Of a stretch of DNA of 64,000 nucleotides, positions 58,601-64,000 are shown one piece after another. This stretch comes from Lampris incognitus (taxonomy: Eukaryota > Chordata > Actinopteri > Lampriformes > Lampridae). The DNA is taken from positions 30,594,666-30,658,665 of the forward strand of contig NC_079230.1 of the NCBI RefSeq assembly GCF_029633865.1, in the 5' to 3' direction. The position numbers were made by a program, and so were the translations under genes. The first letter of the stretch is position 1, and every line of letters begins with the position of its first letter. The notes below the pieces were generated by a model. That model searched no databases. It had not been told where the DNA came from and saw only the letters and a list, made by a program, of their open reading frames with translations.

Positions 58601-61600
58601 ACATACACACTGATACAGCCGTAGGGAGGACGTACACACTGATACAGCCGTAGGGAGGACGTACACACTGATACAGCCATAGGGAGGACGTACACACTGA
58701 TACAGCCGTAGGGAGGACGTACACACTGATACAGCCGTAGGGAAGACTTACACACTGATAGAGCCGTAGGGAGGACGTAAACACTGATACAGCCGTAGGG
58801 AGGACGTACACACTGATACAGCCGTAAGGAGGACTTACACACTGATACAGCCGTAGGGAAGACTTACACACTGATAGAGCCGTAGGGAGGACGTACACAC
58901 TGATACAGCCGTAGGGAGGACGTACACACTGATACAGCCGTAGGGAAGACTTACACACTGATAGAGCCGTAGGCAGGACTTACACACTGATACAGCCGTA
59001 GGGAAGACTTAGATGCCAAACTGGGAAAACAAGTAGTTGCAGCCTGCACCAAGATTGTCTTCTTCTGCCATCGCAGTATCAGAAGACTTGGTTGGCCTGT
59101 TGTAGTTCAGCATAAGTGTTACTTCAAGCTGTAACTCAGTAAATTACAGTTTGGCTTGAATAGGTTAACAACCTGTACAGGAAAAGGTGTCGGCAGATTT
59201 TATTCAAAAGTATTCAGAATTCAAAGGGGAATCCTCATCCTGAATATAACAACATATCCCAGCAAACCCCGTTTTGTCACTCTTTTCACATAATGGTGAA
59301 CTCTTAATACCCAATCTCAGTTCCCCCCTCCTGGCCCAACCCCTAGTTTTGGAGTGCCTTTTACCGGGTAGTGGCCCTTCAGAATGGCGCTACAAGGGGT
59401 AGTAGGGTTTGAAATTTTTACCTAGGAAATGGGACACCACCAGTTAAGTCGTCATCATCATCGTTACCTCGGCTGCTTGGAGTTGCCTGGTTTGCTCAGT
59501 AGCACGAAAGCAGCAAACAGGCCAACAGCGTTGTTACCATTTTCGTATGCTGTTTCATCATTAAATTCACTTCTGAGAATTTTTATGGCAAGAAATCAAC
59601 TGTGTAGATTTCAAGTATTGGCCATTTTACAAAAATTGACAGTAAATCGAAAATGTGCTCCAACGTTTTCAGAGTTGAGAAGCTCCACAAACTGGCAACC
59701 AGCCAGCCAGTCTTGAGAGAGCTCCAGCTCTCACAAGAGACCGGTCTCCTAGGTGAGAGGCTTTTATTTCCCTGTTGACGGATGGTTTGTTTAAATGTCA
59801 TCACACAAATGTCCATTATAAAATAATCGGAACTGATTTTTAAGACAAATTACTGTTCCTGCCCTGCATTGATATCGGGTGAGCGGAGAAGTGCAGAAAA
59901 TGTGCTGCTGCATCATTTTTTTAAGCTTCATACACGGGGCATGGGAATAACCGTCCAGTCATTCACAAATCATCGTTTACACCAAGTTCTGTTGGCATCG
60001 TAGAGATTCTTCTGAAATGCTTGTTATAACGATCCAATTACATATTCCTTTTCATCTACATGAGGGCCCAGACACACCAAACCGACTAGCGGCGACGAAG
60101 GCCGACTGTTGCGTTGCCTCACGTCGCTTTCTGTCTGGGCCAAAAAGTAGCACTTTGGAACACACCGCAAAGACTACAGCCGGTGGCCAGCTAGCATGTA
60201 CGTCCTGCACTGCTTCGCTAAGCTGAACAGCCAATCAGAGTGATCTCTCTCACCGACGGGCTCCGCCGATTCAACATGCTGAATCGGCTGAAAAGCTGCC
60301 GACGGGTCCGACTAGTGCCAACGGTGCGGGACACACCGCAGAAACTAGGTCACACTCACCGACAGCCCGATGTTGGTCGGTCAGCCTAGTGTGTCAGGGC
60401 CCTTAAATGAAGATATTTGGAGGGCTAGATGACCACCACCCCTTGATCCCCAAGAGAAACGGAACACCCTACCCTATGCAGCCGGACACAAAACGGAGGG
60501 GTGGGGGGGAATTGGGACTGGGCCTTCATATATAGTAGCATCATTTGCTAGTTCACTAAATTAACACTAGATGGCAGTAAATACCCTGTCAACTCTCTTG
60601 AGGCACAGTACTGTCTTATATGGTTAGCTTGCCTCTTGATTATAACGAGTTTGAGAACTATTAATCCGGCTCCTGTCTAAAACAGTATATGCGTATTGCC
60701 ATTGAGAAGATACTTTGGCAATAATACAACCGCAGTCTATTTTTCATATTGTTCGCACAATACAATGTGGTTATAAGCATTTTTCTTTCAAATCTGTTGC
60801 ACACATCTCGTTTTCAACCTCGGCAGAGCACATTCCTCCATTATTTTTGTTTAACTCAGGGTGTGGTTTGCAAAAGGCTTGGCCAGGAAGCATCTTTCAG
60901 TTCTCCATCCTTGGCATTGCTCCTCATGGGAACCAGTTAACCTGCTCTCTCTGTCTCCTTCTCTTTATCTCTCTCCCTCTCTCTCCCTCTCCTTCTCCTC
61001 CCCTTTAAACACACTGTTCGTGTTCTCTGCAAGCTGCTGCTGCTAAAAATACTGGTATTGGCCGACCAGCAGACAGGGAATGTGAGCAAGCGGTCTCTCC
61101 TGCCTCAGTCTCTTTTTAGGATGTGTGCTGCTGGGACGCCCCCAGAGCGGTGCATTTCCCTCCCCAGCTATTGGCTTCCTTTTCCCTTGGCCGTTTCCTG
61201 TTCCCTCCATTGTGCTTCAGCTTTGGCTCGCCTCCACATAGTACACAGAGAAAAGAGGACTGGCGTGTGATATATGTATGAATATATAAGTATAACGTTG
61301 AATTCTGTTTAGAATTCGTTTCCAAGGGGCTGGGATGGAGCCATGTAAAAACATTGTTAGCCGTTATAAAAATTACAGACGAGGTGTTCAAATCCTTACC
61401 CACTGGGGAAAAGATACTGAAAAGAAATATGGTGTCTAAAAATTAGATATTTTTGGCTAGTGTGTCAATGCAGGGATGTGATAAAGTTTATTTACTACCC
61501 ATTACTACATCTTTCTGTTTTTCCCTCCCCAGCTATAACTATTTTCGTGAGGATGAGGAGATCTACAAGGAATTTTTTGACATCGCCAACGATGTCATCC

Positions 61601-62897
61601 CCACCTTGCTGAAGGAGACCGCCGCTGCCGCTGAGAGTGCTGGGGAGGGAGGGGAGGGAGGCCACGAAGCCGAAAAGGTAATAACTCTGTTCTGCCCAGC
61701 AAGTAATTATGGCACGGAAGAGACTCTATTATTCCCCTCTTTATTAATCCCCTCTACACCACCGAAATGGCCCGTTGATATTAATATTGCATATTAACGC
61801 TAATGTCTTCAGTATTTTTGGGTTGAATTGAATTTAGTGTCCTTTTCCATATTCTCTCTCTCTCTCGCTCTGTCTCTATCTCTCCGTCTGTCTGTCTGCC
61901 TGTCTGTCTCGCTCTCGTCTCTGTCTGTCTCTCTCTGTCTCTCTTGCTGTCTGTGTTGCTCAGGACCAACCCAAGCAGGCTGCTGCTCTCTCAGCTCTCC
62001 AAGACCCAGAATGCTTTGCCCACCTGTTGCATTTCTACGATGGGATCTGCAAGTGGGAGGAGGGTAGTCCCACGCCGGTTCTTCATGTAGGCTGGGCCAC
62101 CTACCTGGTCCAGTCTCTAAGCCGCTTTGATGCTCAGGTGCGCAACAAACGGTTGCACTGCCTGTGCACATTAAAAAGCTAGCCCCTTTTCCGGTGTAGA
62201 GCCTAGCGTTAGTTCCAAAGAAGAAGTAGAATAATGATAAGAATGTCTCGTATTAAATGTTACACTTGGTGAAATATCAAAGATAAAAAATGTTTCCCAA
62301 AAGTACTGAATCTTTTGTTGTTGCTTTTTCTATTAACACATTGGTTATCCAGTATATTTGTGTTTGTTTCTAAAGGTGCGTCAGAAGGTGTCAATCATCA
62401 CCAAAGAGCCAGAGTCCCAGGATGATGATGACCAGTCTAGTGACGATCCTCGGGAGGGGCGAAGACGTGGCCCCAGAAGGGAATCCAAGCTGGAGGACCA
62501 AAGTCCCCTCCCTCCCCCTGTCTCAGCAGCATCCACATCGCCATCCAGCCAGCCACCCCCCCAACCTAAGAAGCCGGGGGAAGTTGGGGGCCGCCGGCGA
62601 TCATCTCAGGGCCTGCGGGCTGGAGACGCCGAAGGAAAAGCGAAGTCGCCGAGCCCCGACCCATCCTCTTCTCCCACATCTCAGCAGCAGGCCACATCCT
62701 CAGCGGGTCCCATTGTGATCTTTCAAAGTGAAAAGATGAAAGGTATGAAGGGGCTGCTGTGCGCAGCCAAGGTCAACTCCAGTGCCATCAAGCTACAGCT
62801 CACGGCCCAGTCCCAGGTCCAGATGAAGAGGCAGAAGAGCACGCCGTCGGGAGACTACTCCATGTCCTTCATGAAGCGCCCGCGCAAATCCCTGTAG
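48974..62897 (+). CDS. men1: Menin, nine coding exons (gene span)
   Basis: The coding exons are 48974-49409, 49694-49902, 56822-56950, 57152-57192, 57354-57441, 58229-58365, 61533-61677, 61964-62137 and 62376-62897. All junctions are GT-AG and in phase, totalling 1,881 nt (626 residues; human menin has 610 or 615). Internal exons of 209, 129, 41, 88 and 137 bp equal the human ones. Menin is a nuclear scaffold that tethers MLL1/2-type histone methyltransferases and partners such as JunD and LEDGF; it is a tumour suppressor in mammals. Landmarks are [69 protein letters not shown] and [20 protein letters not shown]. Basic nuclear-localisation segments are [10 protein letters not shown] (about 482-491) and the KRPRKSL C-terminus. 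The start is the ATG of [13 protein letters not shown], matching human MGLKAAQKTLFPL. Confidence 0.98.
49627..49680. repeat. (CT)n microsatellite abutting the men1 intron 2 acceptor
   Basis: About 27 CT units ending 13 nt before the acceptor AAACCAG. It takes the place of the polypyrimidine tract. Confidence 0.95.
49694..49902 (+). CDS. men1: men1 coding exon 2
   Basis: 209 bp, residues 146-215 ([20 protein letters not shown] to [10 protein letters not shown]). Same length as human exon 3. Confidence 0.97.
50233..51476 (+). mobile_element. Second Tc1-family transposon, decayed
   Basis: 1,244 bp. The ends are CACTATATGTACAAAAGTAT and, inverted, CACTATATGTACAGAAGTAT, continuing to TGGGACAC. 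TA is duplicated at 50231-50232 and 51477-51478. A family different from the element at 44527. Confidence 0.95.
50366..51395 (+). pseudogene. Tc1-type transposase pseudogene
   Basis: Fragments in shifting frames. 50579-50866 carries [20 protein letters not shown] and [12 protein letters not shown], with the first catalytic Asp. 50882-51229 carries [20 protein letters not shown] and [11 protein letters not shown], with the second Asp. The Glu region ([13 protein letters not shown] type, about 51190-51230) is frameshifted relative to it. Stops occur at about 50864 and elsewhere. Inactive. Confidence 0.88.
51969..52412 (-). repeat. Interspersed repeat (antisense LINE 3' region or similar)
   Basis: Contains AAAATTTTATTTATATAGCA, AAGATGGGTTTTTAGAAGCC and TTCCAGAGGTTTGGGGCTAA, which look like a common teleost dispersed repeat. 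I cannot assign the family firmly. Confidence 0.5.
52413..52499 (-). mobile_element. LINE 3' tail fragment
   Basis: AAGTCAAGTCAGTTTTATTT, GTATAGCCCAATATCACAAA and CAGTGGGCTTTACAGCAGTA are the reverse complement of the tail at 27150-27245. Confidence 0.8.
52500..52995 (+). pseudogene. LINE reverse-transcriptase C-terminal fragment
   Basis: Plus-strand frames give [40 protein letters not shown] and, after stops, [14 protein letters not shown] and [20 protein letters not shown]. These are typical of the thumb and C-terminal region of LINE ORF2, with stops. The RT catalytic core is missing. Confidence 0.75.
52996..53639. other. men1 intron 3, no recognisable feature
   Basis: Nothing supported between the LINE fragment and the retrovirus-like fragment. 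Confidence 0.4.
53640..55370 (-). mobile_element. Endogenous retrovirus-like fragment (5' end and gag-like region)
   Basis: On the minus strand a tRNA-Pro-type primer-binding site (55192-55209) is followed by a leader and by broken open frames (54951-54589, 54127-53831). The second frame resembles a retroviral Gag capsid C-terminal segment in its spacing of Leu, Phe, Trp and a His-Ala-x-His motif. About 160 bp of possible LTR lies upstream of the site before the inverted-repeat arm starts. No pol or env, and stops interrupt the frames. An old non-functional copy; the assignment beyond retrovirus-like is inference. Confidence 0.5.
55192..55209 (-). other. Primer-binding site, tRNA-Pro type
   Basis: Minus strand TGGGGGCTCGCCCGGGAA. 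It is one internal mismatch from the tRNA-Pro-complementary site common in gamma-type retroviruses, apart from the last base. Confidence 0.7.
55400..56053 (-). repeat. Right arm of the large inverted repeat in men1 intron 3
   Basis: Reverse complement of the left arm at 50101-51968 without its Tc1 insertion. An A/T-run (55870-55892) lies at the place matching the left arm's A-run at 51505-51519. Confidence 0.8.
56054..56821. other. men1 intron 3, no recognisable feature
   Basis: Unique-looking intronic sequence ending in the acceptor TTTCCATGTAG. Confidence 0.45.
56822..56950 (+). CDS. men1: men1 coding exon 3
   Basis: 129 bp, residues 216-258: [20 protein letters not shown] to SSELLQLQQ. 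Human length identical. Confidence 0.97.
57152..57192 (+). CDS. men1: men1 coding exon 4 (41-bp micro-exon)
   Basis: 41 bp encoding [13 protein letters not shown] plus a split Arg. Acceptor CCTCACAG, donor ACAG|GTATGT. Size identical to the human exon. Confidence 0.97.
57354..57441 (+). CDS. men1: men1 coding exon 5
   Basis: 88 bp encoding [20 protein letters not shown] and ENPHKIHLK, residues 273-301. Donor AAA|GTGAGC. An hAT-type MITE begins 15 nt after the exon. Confidence 0.96.
57457..58076. mobile_element. hAT-type MITE with 8-bp target duplication
   Basis: The ends are TAGGGCTGTCACAATTAT and, inverted, TAGGGCTGTCACGATCAT. The flanks TATACAAC (57449-57456) and CATACAAC (58077-58084) match at 7 of 8. 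A SINE-tail-like fragment (GGGTAATTGGCCAAGTACAG, 57951-57970) lies inside. No transposase. Confidence 0.88.
58229..58365 (+). CDS. men1: men1 coding exon 6
   Basis: 137 bp, [20 protein letters not shown] to AAQVMQ plus two bases of Asp. Human length identical. Confidence 0.97.
58391..59010. repeat. 29-bp minisatellite in men1 intron 7
   Basis: About 21 units of CTTACACACTGATACAGCCG plus TAGGGAAGA, with G/A variants and some units longer by 4 bp (ACATACACACTG). It begins 25 nt after the exon 6 donor. Long minus-strand Cys/Tyr-rich frames over it are artefacts. Confidence 0.97.
59011..60063. other. men1 intron 7, no recognisable feature
   Basis: Intronic sequence without supported exon or element. 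Confidence 0.4.
60064..60402 (+). mobile_element. Small non-autonomous DNA transposon (family A), copy 3
   Basis: The ends are GGGCCCAGACACACCA and, inverted, GGGCCCTGACACACTA. The 8-bp flanks CTACATGA and TTAAATGA agree at 6 positions. 339 bp, no ORF. This uninterrupted copy defines the family and the break in copy 1. Confidence 0.85.
60403..61532. other. men1 intron 7, no recognisable feature
   Basis: Contains a CT-rich stretch at 60945-61005. Ends in the pyrimidine-rich acceptor TTTTTCCCTCCCCAG. Confidence 0.45.
61533..61677 (+). CDS. men1: men1 coding exon 7
   Basis: 145 bp (human 136), [20 protein letters not shown] then an Ala/Glu/Gly-rich stretch [14 protein letters not shown] ending EAEK. 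The 9-bp excess lies in the variable low-complexity part. Confidence 0.95.
61850..61950. repeat. CT/TCTG-rich low-complexity tract
   Basis: TCTC, TGTCTGTC and CTCTGTC repeats in men1 intron 8, ending shortly before the acceptor GTTGCTCAG. Confidence 0.85.
61964..62137 (+). CDS. men1: men1 coding exon 8
   Basis: 174 bp, [20 protein letters not shown] to [15 protein letters not shown]. Nine bp longer than human exon 9. Confidence 0.96.
62376..62897 (+). CDS. men1: men1 coding exon 9 (C-terminus)
   Basis: 522 bp with the TAG stop, residues 454-626. Contains the NLS segment [10 protein letters not shown], a Pro/Ser-rich linker, then the conserved [14 protein letters not shown] and [20 protein letters not shown]. 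Confidence 0.97.
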   Translation: MRQKVSIITKEPESQDDDDQSSDDPREGRRRGPRRESKLEDQSPLPPPVSAASTSPSSQPPPQPKKPGEVGGRRRSSQGLRAGDAEGKAKSPSPDPSSSPTSQQQATSSAGPIVIFQSEKMKGMKGLLCAAKVNSSAIKLQLTAQSQVQMKRQKSTPSGDYSMSFMKRPRKSL

Positions 62898-63740
62898 ATT
62901 TCTGGTTGTTGCAGCAGGAGACGAGCGTTCTTGAAAGACTTCGTAGGACTCGTTCCACTTGTACTGTGAAAAGCAAAGCCGACGCACGAAAATGGATTCA
63001 CTTCGCTTTTGTTTTTGAATGTTTTTGCAAAATCTCAGCCAAAAGTCATCAGCTTCTCAAGTCCTTTGCAGTGTTTTTTTTCCCCCTTGCACATATATGC
63101 TTGAATTGACCCAAGCAATACAAATCCATTTCCAGCATCAACAGGGGCATTTCACTTTCACCTCGTGATTCAGTGGCAACCACATTGCATCGTAAAAAAA
63201 CATATTGCACAGATTTTATTCTTATCATTGATTGTAAACATCCAGTCACAGTCGGTTCTTCAGAAAGCCAGTTGCACACCAACAGTTTATTTGTCACTGA
63301 CGTATGCGGAAGCCAAAGTTGAGCAACATGACACTGTGAATATCATTTCTGTACGTGTGTTGATGTCGGACTACCGTTCTGGAGCGTCTTGTTTATTTGA
63401 CCCATCAGTTCTTCTGAAGCCTTTTGGGATCGGTTTACCTAGGATAGTTACCATGTAACATTGTCCACTTCTGCTCTATTGTCAGCTTATCTCTCGCTAG
63501 CTATGTTGCCTTAAGTTGCGTTTTTTTTTTTTTGTTCTTTTCTAATTCTAGGTGGCCTTTAGTTTGGAGAATAGCTGATGTAGGCCTATTTCTAATGATT
63601 AGAGACGACGAGGAAGACCTTGCACTGTTCGAGAAGGGGATCCCTTCAGGTGGGCCCCGCTACGTTGTGTTTGCTTGACAACTAGTGTTTTGTTTTGTTT
63701 TGTATCTGCCAGTAATAAAGACGAGGGGAGGGGGGGGGAG
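62898..63740 (+). other. men1: men1 3' UTR
   Basis: Follows the stop codon and runs to just past the AATAAA at 63714-63719. No other coding exon supported. Confidence 0.7.
63714..63719 (+). terminator. men1: men1 poly(A) signal
   Basis: AATAAA in CCAGTAATAAAGACG, about 820 nt after the stop codon, followed by a G-rich stretch. Cleavage is expected 10-30 nt downstream. Confidence 0.7.
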
Positions 63741-63774
63741 GAAGGAAACTAAGTGTGCGTTTCATGTGGATGTG

Positions 63775-64000
63775 AAAACGTGTTGTCTTCCCGCGGCGCG
63801 CGGCTCGCTCATGCGCAAAGCCTCGTGCGCCCTGCGCGAGTCGGGCGCAGACGGACGTTGCTTCGCTGCGGCTGAGCGACGGCGTGTGTGTGTGTGCACG
63901 CGCGCGCGCCGCTTCGCGAGGACCACGACCGGTAGAGAAGAACGGAGAGACCTGTCGCGCTAGTCCCCGGCACCACCTCTAGTACCCGGCACCACCTCTA
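63775..64000. promoter_or_regulatory. CpG-dense segment at the window end
   Basis: Dense CG dinucleotides (GCGGCGCGCGGCTCGCTC, then CGCGCGCGCCGCTTCGCG) directly after men1. The last bases repeat GGCACCACCTCTAGTACCC. Possibly the promoter of a following gene outside the window; orientation unknown. Confidence 0.45.

Noticed and set aside
58450-58958. Cys/Tyr-rich repeat protein on the minus strand
   Set aside because: The 29-bp minisatellite with three open frames, inside a men1 intron.
1-64000. CRISPR arrays, operons, riboswitches or prophage
   Set aside because: The direct repeats are abutting tandem minisatellites without unique spacers, and spliced genes plus SINEs show a vertebrate nuclear genome.

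Overview
The window is vertebrate nuclear DNA, almost certainly from a ray-finned (teleost) fish. Two multi-exon genes with canonical GT-AG introns are recognisable, rtn3 (reticulon-3) and men1 (menin). The remaining sequence carries a typical teleost mix of repeats: RTE and L2-type LINEs, a Penelope-like element, tRNA-derived SINEs, Tc1, hAT-like and piggyBac-like DNA elements, and many micro- and minisatellites. Both genes lie on human 11q13, so the pairing agrees with conserved vertebrate linkage. I see no prokaryotic or CRISPR features.

Layout. 1-7.1 kb is a repeat graveyard downstream of rtn3. It holds a fold-back element with a telomere-like loop nested in a small DNA transposon, an antisense RTE LINE ending in a trinucleotide tail, an hAT-like element and a tRNA-SINE. 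7.3-9.6 kb probably holds the rtn3 3' UTR. 9,629-43,894 (minus strand) is rtn3: eight coding exons whose lengths and phases join without a break, giving a 1,097-residue long form, or 220 residues if the 2,631-bp exon is skipped. Its introns contain a Penelope-like element with a pLTR and a LINE inserted at its reverse-transcriptase active site, two L2-type LINEs, an hAT-type element, a piggyBac-type MITE, SINEs and a 47-bp minisatellite.

43.9-48.9 kb is the intergenic region between the two divergently transcribed genes. It carries a CpG-rich rtn3 promoter region, a 181-183-bp tandem repeat with a heat-shock-element-like motif in each of three copies, a Tc1 transposon with an uninterrupted transposase inserted in that repeat, a CTCF-like motif and a perfect 18-bp palindrome. 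48,974-62,897 (plus strand) is men1: nine coding exons giving a 626-residue menin. Its introns hold a decayed Tc1 element, a large inverted repeat, a retrovirus-like fragment with a tRNA-Pro-type primer-binding site, an hAT-type MITE and a 29-bp minisatellite. The 3' UTR and poly(A) signal follow, and the window ends in a GC-rich CpG cluster that may be the next promoter.

Reticulon-3 shapes tubular ER, and its long form is an ER-phagy receptor in mammals. Menin is a nuclear scaffold for MLL/KMT2 histone methyltransferases. They are neighbours by linkage; nothing here indicates a shared pathway. No clearly new molecular system was found. The most unusual structures are the fold-back element with a telomere-like loop, the nested Penelope/LINE/palindrome complex, and the HSE-bearing satellite beside the rtn3 promoter.
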